A DNA stretch of 64,000 nt from JAJYIV01 sp964499955 (GCA_964499955.1 CAZCMI010000002.1:1-64000); one strand, 5' to 3'. Positions 8,780 to 17,077 are shown, numbered from the stretch's first letter. The notes: generated from the letters alone by a model not told the origin. Numbers and translations are program-made.

Positions 8780-9649
8780 ATGCACATCCGCAAAGCCATC
8801 CTCCCCGTCGCGGGCCTGGGAACCCGGTTCCTCCCCGCCTCCAAGGCGCAGCCCAAGGAAATGCTCGCCGTCGTGGACAAGCCCGTCATCCAATACATCG
8901 TGGAAGAGGCCGTCGCGGCGGGCATCGAGGAAATCATCTTCGTCACCTCCATCGGCAAGCGCGCCATCGAGGACCATTTCGACCGCAACTTCGAACTGGA
9001 ATACCGCCTGGAACAGAAGGGCAAAAAGAAGGAACTGGAACAGGTGGGGGCGATCGGCCGGTTAGCGAAATTCGCCTTCGTGCGGCAGACCAAGCCGCTC
9101 GGGGACGGCCATGCGGTGCTCGCCGCCCTCCCGTTCATCGATCCGAACGAGCCGGTCGCCGTGCTCTTCGGCGACGACATCATCAGCGGGGAAACGCCCG
9201 CCTTGGCCCAGCTCATCCAAGCCTACGAAACCTACCGCGACCCGATCATCGCCCTGCAGGAGGTGCCGAAAAACGAAGTGTCCAGCTACGGCGTGATCGG
9301 CGGGGTGGAAGTGGAAGACCGGATCTGGCAGATCTCGCAATTCGTGGAAAAGCCGCCGGAAAAGAAGGCGCCGTCCAACCTCATCGCCGTGGGCCGCTAC
9401 GTGCTCACGCCGGACCTGCTGGCCCTCCTGGCCGAACAGGAACCGGGCAAAGACGGCGAAATCCGCCTGGCGGACGCCTTCGTCACCTACTTGAAGAAAA
9501 AACGCGCGCTGTACGGCTGCCGGTTCCGCGGCACGCGCTACGACTGCGGCAGCAAGATCGGGTATCTGAAGGCCCAGGTGGAACTGGGGCTGAAGCACCC
9601 GGACGTCGGTCCCGCCTTGTCCGCCTATCTCAAAACCCTTGACGTATAA
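8780..9649 (+). CDS. galU: UTP--glucose-1-phosphate uridylyltransferase
   Basis: The 289-residue protein starts with the nucleotidyltransferase signature AILPVAGLGTRFLPASKAQP followed by KEML, and carries VLFGDDII, EKPPEKKAPSN and the late RGTRYDCGSK segment. GalU makes UDP-glucose from UTP and glucose-1-phosphate for cell-surface glycans, which fits the nearby flippase/ligase operon. A TATAAT box at about 8738-8743 gives a leader of roughly 30 bases. The binding lipoprotein gene follows 5 bases after the stop, so galU may head a long operon with the pilin array. Confidence 0.95.
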   Translation: MHIRKAILPVAGLGTRFLPASKAQPKEMLAVVDKPVIQYIVEEAVAAGIEEIIFVTSIGKRAIEDHFDRNFELEYRLEQKGKKKELEQVGAIGRLAKFAFVRQTKPLGDGHAVLAALPFIDPNEPVAVLFGDDIISGETPALAQLIQAYETYRDPIIALQEVPKNEVSSYGVIGGVEVEDRIWQISQFVEKPPEKKAPSNLIAVGRYVLTPDLLALLAEQEPGKDGEIRLADAFVTYLKKKRALYGCRFRGTRYDCGSKIGYLKAQVELGLKHPDVGPALSAYLKTLDV

Positions 9650-9654
9650 CCCGT

Positions 9655-11046
9655 ATGCGCACGTCCCCCTTCCGTCTGCTCGCCGCCGGTACGCTCGCGG
9701 CGCTCGTCCTGACGGGCCAGGGCTGCGGCGGCCCCAGCGCCGCCCAGCAGCAGGCCGCGGCACCCGTCACCCTCACCGTTTGGCGCGTGTTTGAAGGCGA
9801 GGACACGCTGCGGCAGATCATGTCCGACTACCAGCTCCTGCACCCGAACGTTTCCTTCCAATACCGCCAGCTGCGGGTCGAGGAATACCGGGACGAACTG
9901 CTGCGGGCCTTCGCGGAAGGGCGCGGGCCGGACATTTTCTCGGTGCACAACACGTGGATCGGGGAACACCAACCGCTGATGTCACCGCTGCCGCCGTCGC
10001 TCACCATTCCCTACACGGAAACGCGCGGCACGATCCGGCGGGAAACCACCCATACCTTGCGGACCGAATCCACCATCACCCCGGCGCAGGTGCGCAACCA
10101 GTTCCTGGACGTCGTGGCCGCGGACGTCATCCGCCCGTACCAGGCCACGCCGGACGCCGCGGCCGTTCCGCGCATCTGGGGGCTGCCGCTGGCCGTGGAC
10201 ACCATGGCGCTCTTCTACAACCGGGACCTGCTCAACGCGGCCAACATCCCCCAGCCGCCCGCCACCTGGCAGCAGTTCCAAGACGCCGTTTCCCCGCCGC
10301 GGCTCACCACGGTGGGTCCCGACGACCTGATCGTCCAATCCGGCGCGGCCATCGGCACGGCGCGCAATGTGGAACGCGCCTTCGACCTTCTGTCCGTGAT
10401 CATGATGCAAAACGGCACGCCGATGGTGGCCGACAACGGCCGGGCGGCCTTCGCCTCCGCGAACGAGGCGCGGCAGGTGCCGGGGGCCCAGGCACTGCAG
10501 TTCTACACGGACTTTGCCAACCCCACGAAGATTACGTACGCCTGGAACGACCAGCAGCCGCCGTCGTTTGAAGCGTTCGTCAACGGCCAGACGGCGTTCT
10601 TCTTCGGCTACTCCTACCACATCCCGTTGCTGCGCGCGCGCAATCCCCGGCTGCGCATCGGCATCGCGCCGCTGCCGCAAATCGGCGACGGCCGGGCCGT
10701 GAACTACGCCAACTACTGGGTGGAAACGGTGGCGCGGGCCAGCGCGAACCAACACTGGGCCTGGGACTTCATCCAATTCGCCGCGCGGCCGGAAAACGTC
10801 ACCAGTTACCTGACGACCACCCGCAAACCGCCGGCGCTGAAATCACTCATCACCCCGGCGCTGCTGGAACACGAGGACCTGGGCGTCTTCACCAACCAGC
10901 TGCTGACGTCGCAAAGCTGGTACCGGGGCCGCAACGCCTCCGTGGCCGAACGGGCCTTCCTGGACATGATCGACGCCGTGAACGCGGGCTCGCCCCTTGA
11001 GCAGGAACTGGGCCGGGCACAGACCATGGTGAACCAAACCCTATGA
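9655..11046 (+). CDS. Extracellular solute-binding lipoprotein (family 1, sugar type)
   Basis: The 463-residue protein has a signal peptide with lipobox LTGQGC (Cys near residue 25), predicting lipid anchoring. The family 1 binding-protein core includes VTLTVWRVFEGEDTLRQI and the later GPDIFSVHNTWIGEHQ, WGLPLAVDTMALFYNRDLL and AFFFGYSYHIPLLRARNP. Such proteins bind sugars for ABC import, but no permease or ATPase is adjacent. Its stop overlaps the first pilin start in an ATGA. That position suggests it is made with the secretion or pilus array and may have an envelope role beyond transport. Confidence 0.8.
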   Translation: MRTSPFRLLAAGTLAALVLTGQGCGGPSAAQQQAAAPVTLTVWRVFEGEDTLRQIMSDYQLLHPNVSFQYRQLRVEEYRDELLRAFAEGRGPDIFSVHNTWIGEHQPLMSPLPPSLTIPYTETRGTIRRETTHTLRTESTITPAQVRNQFLDVVAADVIRPYQATPDAAAVPRIWGLPLAVDTMALFYNRDLLNAANIPQPPATWQQFQDAVSPPRLTTVGPDDLIVQSGAAIGTARNVERAFDLLSVIMMQNGTPMVADNGRAAFASANEARQVPGAQALQFYTDFANPTKITYAWNDQQPPSFEAFVNGQTAFFFGYSYHIPLLRARNPRLRIGIAPLPQIGDGRAVNYANYWVETVARASANQHWAWDFIQFAARPENVTSYLTTTRKPPALKSLITPALLEHEDLGVFTNQLLTSQSWYRGRNASVAERAFLDMIDAVNAGSPLEQELGRAQTMVNQTL

Positions 11047-11576
11047 CGACCTTCTCCCGGCTGCGCGCGGGCGCGGCCGCCGCCCTGCTCACGCTCGCCG
11101 CCTTCGTCCTGCCGCTGGGGGCGGGAGCCCAAATCAACCAGCCCGCCTGCAACCCGGCCGCGTCGGTATGCACGTCGGCGGAAGTCGGCCCGTTCCTGCA
11201 AGGCATCACGGTGGCATGCGGCAACGTGGGCAACTGCGAACTGACCGACATCATGCTCGTGGTGGCGAACGTGGGCAACTGGATTCTGGGCATCGTCGGC
11301 TCCCTGGTGTTCCTCTTCTACGTCTGGGGTGGCATCGACCTGCTGACGTCCGGCGGCAATCCGACACGCATTTCCAAGGGCAAGGACCGAATGAAAAAGG
11401 CCACCATCGGCCTGCTGATCGTCTTCGGGGCGTTCCTGTTCATCCGCGCCGTGGAAGGTATTCTCCGGCAAGACGGCAGCGGCGTGGGAAATTACGTGAA
11501 CTGCCAGCTGGCAGATGGCTCCACGGTAAACGTCCTTCAATCCGTCTGCGACCAGCTTCAACTCAGCGGCGAATAA
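11043..11576 (+). CDS. TrbC/VirB2-like pilin-type membrane protein 1
   Basis: The 177-residue protein has a signal peptide ending GAGAQ and a Cys-containing linker with four to five Cys residues. Two hydrophobic helices flank the short polar turn GGNPTRISKGKDRMKKA, the hairpin plan of type IV secretion (T4SS) major pilins. It is the longest and most divergent member of an eight-gene array, with a Cys-bearing C-terminal tail. Its ATG overlaps the upstream lipoprotein stop, implying coupling. Confidence 0.7.
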   Translation: MTTFSRLRAGAAAALLTLAAFVLPLGAGAQINQPACNPAASVCTSAEVGPFLQGITVACGNVGNCELTDIMLVVANVGNWILGIVGSLVFLFYVWGGIDLLTSGGNPTRISKGKDRMKKATIGLLIVFGAFLFIRAVEGILRQDGSGVGNYVNCQLADGSTVNVLQSVCDQLQLSGE

Positions 11577-11622
11577 CGGCATTATGCCTTTCTTCCTCCG
11601 CGCACCTCACACACGACGTCCT

Positions 11623-12006
11623 ATGAAACGCGCCTCCACCGCCATCTTGGTTCCACTTACCGTGTTCACCCTTGCCGCCGTTGCCGCCACCCTCGCGCCG
11701 GAGGTCCTCGCCCAGGGCGCGCCCGCCCCCGAACCGACCACGCTGACCAACCCGCTTGGCGTGACGGACGTGAACGTGTTCATCGGCCGGGTCATCAGCG
11801 CCGTCCTCGGCATGGCCGGCGCCGTGGCCCTGGTGATGTTCGTGTGGGGCGGGGTGCAGTGGCTCATTTCCGGCGGCAAACCGGAAACCATCAAAAAAGG
11901 AAAGGACACCTTGATTTGGGCCACCCTGGGAATTGTGGTAATATTCACCTCGTACACGCTGGTCAACGCCGTCATTGCGGCGCTGTCGAGTGGCACGGTC
12001 AGTTAA
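11623..12006 (+). CDS. TrbC/VirB2-like pilin-type protein 2
   Basis: The 127-residue protein has a signal peptide ending VLAQG. Its helix pair is joined by the polar turn GGKPETIKKGKDTLIW, with VMFVWGGVQWLISGG before the turn as in T4SS pilins. An upstream in-frame ATG at 11584 would add 13 residues, but the start at 11623 gives a normal signal peptide and has T at -1. No virB4, virB6 or other secretion genes lie in this window. Confidence 0.75.
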   Translation: MKRASTAILVPLTVFTLAAVAATLAPEVLAQGAPAPEPTTLTNPLGVTDVNVFIGRVISAVLGMAGAVALVMFVWGGVQWLISGGKPETIKKGKDTLIWATLGIVVIFTSYTLVNAVIAALSSGTVS

Positions 12007-12028
12007 TCCTTATCGCTTTCCCCACCGT

Positions 12029-12861
12029 GGGTTGCCATGCATATGAAGCTCACGCATATCGGTTACGCCCTGGGCACGGCCGCCACGCTGGCCCTGCACT
12101 CCGCCAGCACGGCCCTGGCCCAAGGCGCGCTCACGGGCGATGACCTCTTCGGCGGCATCGACGGAAGCGACTTCGCCGGGCAGGCCGGGTTGTCCGCCGG
12201 CGACCTGCCAGCAACCATCGCCTCCATCATCCGCACCGTCCTGGGTTTCCTGGGCATCGTCGCGGTGGTCATCATCCTGTGGGGCGGCTTCCAGTGGATG
12301 ACGGCCGGTGGCAACGAGGATAAGGTGAAGATCGCCAAGCGTCTGATCGTCCAAGGCATCATCGGCCTGGTGGTCATCCTCTCGGCCTTCGCCATCGCGT
12401 CGTTCGTCATCAATTCCATTACGAGCGCCGTTTCCTAACCCTTAGCACCCCCGCTTGCGGGTTGCCATGCATATGAAGCTCACGCATATCGGTTACGCCC
12501 TGGGCACGGCCGCCACGCTGGCCCTGCACTCCGCCAGCACGGCCCTGGCCCAAGGCGCGCTCACGGGCGATGACCTCTTCGGCGGCATCGACGGAAGCGA
12601 CTTCGCCGGGCAGGCCGGGTTGTCCGCCGGCGACCTGCCAGCAACCATCGCCTCCATCATCCGCACCGTCCTGGGTTTCCTGGGCATCGTCGCGGTGGTC
12701 ATCATCCTGTGGGGCGGCTTCCAGTGGATGACGGCCGGTGGCAACGAGGATAAGGTGAAGATCGCCAAGCGTCTGATCGTCCAAGGCATCATCGGCCTGG
12801 TGGTCATCCTCTCGGCCTTCGCCATCGCGTCGTTCGTCATCAATTCCATTACGAGCGCCGT
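12029..12861 (+). repeat. Tandem direct repeat, 403 bases, two perfect copies
   Basis: Bases 12029-12431 and 12459-12861 read identically, offset by 430 bases and separated by 27 unrelated bases. Each copy contains nearly one complete pilin gene with its upstream 14 bases. Identity was compared by eye line by line. Confidence 0.9.
12043..12438 (+). CDS. TrbC/VirB2-like pilin-type protein 3 (duplicate copy A)
   Basis: This roughly 131-residue protein has a signal peptide ending ALAQG and two helices around the turn GGNEDKVKIAKRL. The gene lies in a perfect 403-base direct repeat, and its product differs from the next one only at the last residue (Ser versus Ala). ATG at 12043 is preferred over ATG at 12037 because it is preceded by T. 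Confidence 0.78.
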   Translation: MKLTHIGYALGTAATLALHSASTALAQGALTGDDLFGGIDGSDFAGQAGLSAGDLPATIASIIRTVLGFLGIVAVVIILWGGFQWMTAGGNEDKVKIAKRLIVQGIIGLVVILSAFAIASFVINSITSAVS

Positions 12862-12868
12862 CGCCTAA
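12473..12868 (+). CDS. TrbC/VirB2-like pilin-type protein 4 (duplicate copy B)
   Basis: Essentially identical in protein and DNA to the preceding gene, 430 bases downstream, ending SAVA instead of SAVS. The signal peptide, first helix, GGNEDKVKIAKRL turn and second helix are all intact, so both copies should be functional pilin-like subunits. Exact identity over 403 bases points to very recent duplication or gene conversion, unless the repeat arose in assembly. Confidence 0.78.
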   Translation: MKLTHIGYALGTAATLALHSASTALAQGALTGDDLFGGIDGSDFAGQAGLSAGDLPATIASIIRTVLGFLGIVAVVIILWGGFQWMTAGGNEDKVKIAKRLIVQGIIGLVVILSAFAIASFVINSITSAVA

Positions 12869-12939
12869 GCGTTCGTCCCGTACCGGTGCCCCGCACCGGG
12901 CATGGGTCCGTGCCGCGTCTTCGGACGCGCCCCGGGCTT

Positions 12940-13341
12940 ATGCGCTTCGCGCGAACTGCCGCCATTTTTGCATCCGCGGCGGCTTGGGCCGCTCCTGCGG
13001 TTTCGTTCGCCCAATCCCAGGCCGCGAAAAACTTTCAAGGCAGTTTGGATGCGGCGGCCGGGCGGGCGGGCATGTCGCGCCTGGGCGTGGCGGCGTTGGT
13101 CGGGAATATCACCAATGTCATCTTGAGCGTTTCCGGCATCGTCCTGATGTGCCTGCTGGTGTATGGCGGCGTCCTGTATGCCGTGGGCGGGCAAGACAAG
13201 GACAAGGTCGCAAAAGCCAAACGGCTGATCGTAAACGCAGTGATCGGCATCGTGATCGTCGTGGCGGCGTATGCCATCACCCGGTTCATTCTCCTGCAGC
13301 TCATGGAAACGTTCAGCGCGCCTGGCGTCTCCCCAACCTAA
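12940..13341 (+). CDS. TrbC/VirB2-like pilin-type protein 5
   Basis: The 133-residue protein starts at ATG 12940 (T at -1), giving a signal peptide MRFARTAAIF...VSFAQS. Two helices surround the turn GGQDKDKVAKAKRL. The longer upstream frame from 12886 reads through sequence with no signal peptide and is not used. CLLVYGGVLYAVGG is shared closely with protein 6, marking the two as a sub-pair of the array. Confidence 0.75.
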   Translation: MRFARTAAIFASAAAWAAPAVSFAQSQAAKNFQGSLDAAAGRAGMSRLGVAALVGNITNVILSVSGIVLMCLLVYGGVLYAVGGQDKDKVAKAKRLIVNAVIGIVIVVAAYAITRFILLQLMETFSAPGVSPT

Positions 13342-13347
13342 CCGCCT

Positions 13348-13770
13348 ATGCCTCAACGACTTTTCCGGGGCGCCGTCGTCGCCTTGCTGACGGCCTTGCC
13401 TGCCACCGCCCTGGCCCAAACGGCAACACCACCGAACGGCCCCACCCACACCTCCACAGCCGAAGGATTGAACAAGGCGGCGGGGGAGGCGGGGTTCACC
13501 CTCGCGCAGACGTCGGTCCTGCTGATCATTTCCAATGTCGTCAACGCCGTCCTGGCCGCTTCCGGCATCCTGTTCATGTGCCTGCTGGTGTACGGCGGCG
13601 TCGTCTACCTGACGGCCGGCGGGGACGAAACCAAAGTGAAGAGCGCGAAGGGCTCCATTTCGTCCGCCGTCATCGGCCTGGTGATCGTCCTAACGTCGTA
13701 TGCCTTAGCACGGTTCGTCTTCGTCCAGTTGGGCGGCGTGCTCAGTTCTCCCGCGTCTCCCGCACCATAA
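13348..13770 (+). CDS. TrbC/VirB2-like pilin-type protein 6
   Basis: The 140-residue protein has a signal peptide ending ALAQT, then a Thr/Pro-rich linker and two helices around GGDETKVKSAKGSI. FMCLLVYGGVVYLTAGG matches the same position in protein 5. It begins 6 bases after the preceding stop, within the same operon. Confidence 0.75.
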   Translation: MPQRLFRGAVVALLTALPATALAQTATPPNGPTHTSTAEGLNKAAGEAGFTLAQTSVLLIISNVVNAVLAASGILFMCLLVYGGVVYLTAGGDETKVKSAKGSISSAVIGLVIVLTSYALARFVFVQLGGVLSSPASPAP

Positions 13771-13786
13771 TTCCCCTCCCTATCCT

Positions 13787-14194
13787 ATGCCTTCTTTCTT
13801 CTACCGGATTGCCGCCGGCCTCGCCGTGCTCCCCGCGTTTCTCCTCCCCGTCGCCGCGCACGCACAAGTCGGTAAGGCTTTGGACAACCTGAAAGCGGCG
13901 CAGCCGGTTGGGTCAAGCGACGTGGAACTCCCAGGCCTCGTCGGGAACCTCATCAATGCGGTCCTCGGCGTGATGGGCATTCTGTTCGTCATCCTGATCG
14001 TTTACGCGGGCATCCTGTACCTGCAAGGCGGCATGGACAAGGAAAAGATCAACAAGGCGAAGTCGCTGATCATCAACGCCGTCATCGGGCTGGTGATCGT
14101 GGTCGCGGCGTACGCAATCTCGAGCTTCATCATCACACAGGTGATCGGCGTTGCCAGTCCCGCAGCCGCAACGCCGCCGGCTGGTAGCGGCTAA
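13787..14194 (+). CDS. TrbC/VirB2-like pilin-type protein 7
   Basis: The 135-residue protein has a signal peptide ending AHAQ. ILFVILIVYAGILYLQGG, the turn MDKEKINKAKS and a second helix follow, with a short Ala/Pro/Gly tail. Long DNA stretches of the helix region are nearly identical to protein 8, suggesting duplication or gene conversion within the array. Confidence 0.75.
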   Translation: MPSFFYRIAAGLAVLPAFLLPVAAHAQVGKALDNLKAAQPVGSSDVELPGLVGNLINAVLGVMGILFVILIVYAGILYLQGGMDKEKINKAKSLIINAVIGLVIVVAAYAISSFIITQVIGVASPAAATPPAGSG

Positions 14195-14211
14195 CCCGTA
14201 AGCATGCGCGC

Positions 14212-14240
14212 TTGACACGCATGGTCGCACGGGAGAAAAT
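14212..14240 (+). promoter_or_regulatory. Possible internal promoter before the last pilin gene
   Basis: TTGACA (14212-14217), a 17-base spacer and GAAAAT (14235-14240) lie in the only sizeable gap (75 bases) of the array. The -10 match is 4 of 6. Confidence 0.4.
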
Positions 14241-14269
14241 ACGATCAAATTTACCTAGCGCCCTTCACT

Positions 14270-14662
14270 ATGAAGAATGCGTACCACAAAATCGCCGCCG
14301 GCCTCGCCGTGTTGCCAACGTTTCTCCTGCCCGCCACAACGTTCGGTCAAGGTCTCACAGATGCTCAGAAAGACCTTGATAACATCAAAGGCACTCTGCA
14401 GGCAGGTGGTGGAGCCGCTACGGCATCCCTCCCTGTTCTCATCGGGAACCTCATCAACGTGGTTCTCGGCGTGATGGGCATCCTGTTCGTCATCCTGATC
14501 GTCTACGCGGGCATCCTGTACCTGCAAGGTGGCATGGACAAGGAAAAGATCTCCAAGGCGAAGTCGCTGATTGTAAACGCGATCGTCGGTTTGGTGATCG
14601 TGGTCGCGGCGTACGCAATCTCGAGCTTCATCATTCAGCAGGTTATCAGCGTGGCTCGCTAA
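14270..14662 (+). CDS. TrbC/VirB2-like pilin-type protein 8
   Basis: The 130-residue last member of the array has a signal peptide ending TFGQG, then a Gly-rich segment and ILFVILIVYAGILYLQGG with the turn MDKEKISKAKS, nearly the same as protein 7. Separate promotion is possible from the TTGACA element upstream. An intrinsic terminator closes the array. Confidence 0.75.
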   Translation: MKNAYHKIAAGLAVLPTFLLPATTFGQGLTDAQKDLDNIKGTLQAGGGAATASLPVLIGNLINVVLGVMGILFVILIVYAGILYLQGGMDKEKISKAKSLIVNAIVGLVIVVAAYAISSFIIQQVISVAR

Positions 14663-14680
14663 TCAACGCCAAAGAAACAC

Positions 14681-14710
14681 AAAAAGCCGTCCCGAAAGGG
14701 GCGGTTTTTG
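14681..14710 (+). terminator. Intrinsic terminator of the pilin operon
   Basis: GCCGTCCC-GAAA-GGGGCGGT hairpin with two wobble pairs, followed by TTTTT. Confidence 0.75.
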
Positions 14711-14719
14711 CATGCAAAA

Positions 14720-14760
14720 GAAAGAGCCGCCATCCCGCTCCGAAGAGCGAAATGGCGGCG
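14720..14760 (-). terminator. Intrinsic terminator of island A
   Basis: On the minus strand GCCGCCAT, an inner CGCTC-TTCG-GAGCG hairpin and ATGGCGGC form a long stem. A T-rich run follows. It faces the pilin-array terminator. Confidence 0.85.
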
Positions 14761-14773
14761 AGAAGGTTCGTGG

Positions 14774-15499
14774 CTAGTGGCATGGACTGCCGCCGGCCGA
14801 GTGGTACCCCGCCCATCCGCCGTCCAGGGCGGTGGTGCGGTTGTACTGGCCGCACCAGACGAGCTGGTGTACCGGTACGGCCACACTACCCATGACGGCG
14901 GCGCTTGTGGAACTCCGCCGGTAGTACCGGAGTTCCACCCTCTCCCCCACGGCAACCGCCGGGAAGAAGACTTGGGTGCCCGTGGGGACGCAGGCGTACG
15001 CCCGCCCTTCGCCGCGGCCGTCGCCGTTCGCATCGAGGATGATGCGGACGACGCCGTTCCCCTGGATGGGGATGTTGATGCCGCCCCTGAATGCGCAGGC
15101 GAACCCGCGCAAACCGACGGGGCTGTCCCCGGTCTGGTACACGACCAGACCTTCCGGCACGCCCCGCGGCCATTCGGTCATGGCCACGTAGCGAAGCCCG
15201 GTGGGGACGAGTTCCAGCTCGCCCGCGGGCTGGAACACCGCGGGCATGACCGCCCCCGGTGCGCGACGAGGTGCCGCTTGCCGAGGAGGGTGCTGAACCC
15301 TCCTCTTGAGTGCGGCGTTCTCCGTCTCCAGAGCCTCGATGAGGCACTGGAGGTTGCCTGCCGGGTCCCTTTCGGAATCCGGACAGCCGGCGGCAGCGGC
15401 GCGCCGCTGCGTCGCGGTCGAGAGGCCGCGCGGCTGCAGGGTGGTGGTGCACCCTGCGAAGAGCATGACGGCCATGGCCGTCATCCGGCTGATCTTCAT
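14774..15499 (-). CDS. Island A lipoprotein of unknown function
   Basis: The 241-residue protein has a signal peptide with lipobox LFAGC (Cys17). A short helical segment IEALETENAALKRRV follows, then a 130-residue domain rich in Val, Gly and aromatic residues. The C-terminal half has about four Cys residues. I recognise no family. The start is supported by AAGGAG 4-5 bases before ATG, an SD site that most genes here lack. It lies 82 bases after the upstream lipoprotein gene and shares its promoter. GAG and GTC codons are favoured compared with the resident genes. Confidence 0.65.
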   Translation of the reverse strand: MKISRMTAMAVMLFAGCTTTLQPRGLSTATQRRAAAAGCPDSERDPAGNLQCLIEALETENAALKRRVQHPPRQAAPRRAPGAVMPAVFQPAGELELVPTGLRYVAMTEWPRGVPEGLVVYQTGDSPVGLRGFACAFRGGINIPIQGNGVVRIILDANGDGRGEGRAYACVPTGTQVFFPAVAVGERVELRYYRRSSTSAAVMGSVAVPVHQLVWCGQYNRTTALDGGWAGYHSAGGSPCH

Positions 15500-15581
15500 G
15501 GCTTCTCCTTGGGGCGGCGCCTGCGGCGGCCGGCCCCGTTTGCGTTGAGACCGACCGCACACCATGCGCGATCGGGGGTTT

Positions 15582-16100
15582 CTACTTGGCGGGGGCTTTT
15601 TTTGCCTTGGCACCCGGCGCCGGACGATGTTCCCGCCCGAGTGCATTTACGTCCTCCCGCAGTTCGGACACGGTGGACGTGAGATCCACCGCGGGCAAGC
15701 CTCCTCCCCTCACCGAAGCGTCCCCGCTGCGCAGCCACATCTCCTGCTGCGCGGCCTGGACGTACGGCGCCATGCCGGGATACACCCCGGCGGTGGGTCC
15801 GTAGGCGCCCATGCCTGCGGCTCCCCAAGGGGCACCGCAGAAGCCGTCCGCACCCGTGACGAGCGCGGTTTCGACCAACCCCGTCCGGGGGTTGGTCCGG
15901 CTCTCCTGGACGCAGCCGCCGTTCTGGGCGACCACCTCCAGGCGGCGGTGGGACACGTCGACGCGGGCCAACTCAATGGCCTCGGCCGGACCCCAGACAC
16001 CGCTTTCGAAGGCGGTCGTGGGGCCCGCGTACCGCACCGCCGTGCAAGCGGTGCCCGTCATCCCCATGATGACGGTGACGAACAGAATGAAGGTCCTCAT
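15582..16100 (-). CDS. Island A small lipoprotein of unknown function
   Basis: The 172-residue protein has lipobox MTGTAC (Cys19), followed by a compact domain with two further Cys and a Gly/Ala/Tyr-rich middle. A Lys/Ala/Pro tail (AKAKKAPAK) closes the protein. No family is recognised. AGAGGA before ATG is a plausible SD. A strong promoter lies about 95 bases upstream, and the next lipoprotein gene follows without a terminator, so the two form one transcript. Confidence 0.6.
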   Translation of the reverse strand: MRTFILFVTVIMGMTGTACTAVRYAGPTTAFESGVWGPAEAIELARVDVSHRRLEVVAQNGGCVQESRTNPRTGLVETALVTGADGFCGAPWGAAGMGAYGPTAGVYPGMAPYVQAAQQEMWLRSGDASVRGGGLPAVDLTSTVSELREDVNALGREHRPAPGAKAKKAPAK

Positions 16101-16194
16101 GGGATCCTCTTGCCGACGCGGGGCTATCCCCTATCGGCTCTTGTTGGTTTTGAACGTCCGATCCCGCCTGCCGGTTTGCATGCAGGAACGCTGT

Positions 16195-16223
16195 AATATA
16201 CGTCATTTTTGCCATTTTGTCAA
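16195..16223 (-). promoter_or_regulatory. Promoter of the island A lipoprotein operon
   Basis: On the minus strand TTGACA (16223-16218), exactly 17 bases and TATATT (16200-16195) give a near-consensus sigma-70 promoter with a leader of about 90 bases. Confidence 0.75.
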
Positions 16224-16235
16224 CCCCCGGCGGGC

Positions 16236-16287
16236 AAAAAAAGAGCGCCCTTCCCCGCCTCCAGTTCGGAGGGGAGAAGGGCGCAGA
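16236..16287 (-). terminator. Intrinsic terminator of the first island A operon
   Basis: A long GCGCCC...GGGCGC stem followed by seven T on the minus strand, starting right after the TAA at 16290-16288. Confidence 0.85.
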
Positions 16288-17067
16288 TTACTGGCACGTG
16301 GCCGGATCACAGCCCATTGCCACGTACATGGGCTTGGACAAGCGGCCGGAGGAGCAGACCCTGCACCACGCCTTCGCCGTCAGGTCCCCGGCGAAGGGTT
16401 CTTCGTCGTCGAGATCGTCCGCGACGGAGAACGCCGGTGGCTTTGCCTCGAGGCCTCCAATCGGAGGAACGACCGGCCGTCCTGCCTGGACCGGTTGCGC
16501 CGGAGGCGCAGGCGGCGGTTCATACACCACGGCCGCCTGCCGCTGTTGCTGCCTCACCTCTCCCTGCTTGTACCACCCGAAGGCGGCAAGCAGGAGGAGG
16601 ATAGCGGACACGACGACCATCGGCCACCCCTGCCATTTGAATACTGCCGTCAGAGTCAACAGCAGCACCATCAGCGCGATGGCAGCCAGGGCGACCACGG
16701 CCCACATGCCTTCCGGCGTCCACGCCGGGGAAGCGGGCCAGCTGACACCTGCCAGGTTGAATTCTGGCAAGAACCAGCTTGCCGCCCGCAGGAGCAGGAC
16801 AGCGAGCGCTAGGAAGAAGGCGGTGAGGACCATCCTCACCCACCACGGCCGACGTTGACCCGTGGTTCGCTCCCACTCCCGCGCACGGTGGCCCACCCAG
16901 AAGCACAGGGTGCCACTCACGACGATCAGCAGCAGGACCAGGAAAATCTCCTGTCCCGACACCTTCGCCAGCGGGGACACTTCTCCGCGGGCCAGGCGCG
17001 CCGCACGGTCCGCCTGAACGACTTTTCGCTCCGTGTCATCGAGCGCCGCCTGCGCGCGGGCAGCGGC
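16288..17067 (-). CDS. Island A multi-pass membrane protein, C-terminal part (5' end lost in gap)
   Basis: An open frame of 260 codons runs from the N gap to TAA. It starts with an Ala/Arg/Glu-rich segment likely to be coiled coil. About four or five membrane helices follow, then a Pro-rich linker (PPPAPPAQPVQ), an acidic patch (DDLDDEEPFAGD) and a Cys-containing end (CRVCSSG, CDPATC). No family is recognised. It may be the rest of the protein whose N-terminus lies on the other side of the gap, but the frames do not join as assembled. Confidence 0.5.
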   Translation of the reverse strand, partial: AAARAQAALDDTERKVVQADRAARLARGEVSPLAKVSGQEIFLVLLLIVVSGTLCFWVGHRAREWERTTGQRRPWWVRMVLTAFFLALAVLLLRAASWFLPEFNLAGVSWPASPAWTPEGMWAVVALAAIALMVLLLTLTAVFKWQGWPMVVVSAILLLLAAFGWYKQGEVRQQQRQAAVVYEPPPAPPAQPVQAGRPVVPPIGGLEAKPPAFSVADDLDDEEPFAGDLTAKAWCRVCSSGRLSKPMYVAMGCDPATCQ

Positions 17068-17077
17068 NNNNNNNNNN
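17068..17077. other. Scaffold gap (10 N)
   Basis: Ten undetermined bases lie inside an island A reading frame. The frames on the two sides differ, so the true gap length is probably not 10. Confidence 0.95.

Noticed and set aside
12029..12861. Assembly artefact for the perfect tandem repeat
   Set aside because: Not excluded, but the two copies have different flanks and end codons, so I kept it as real with a caveat.
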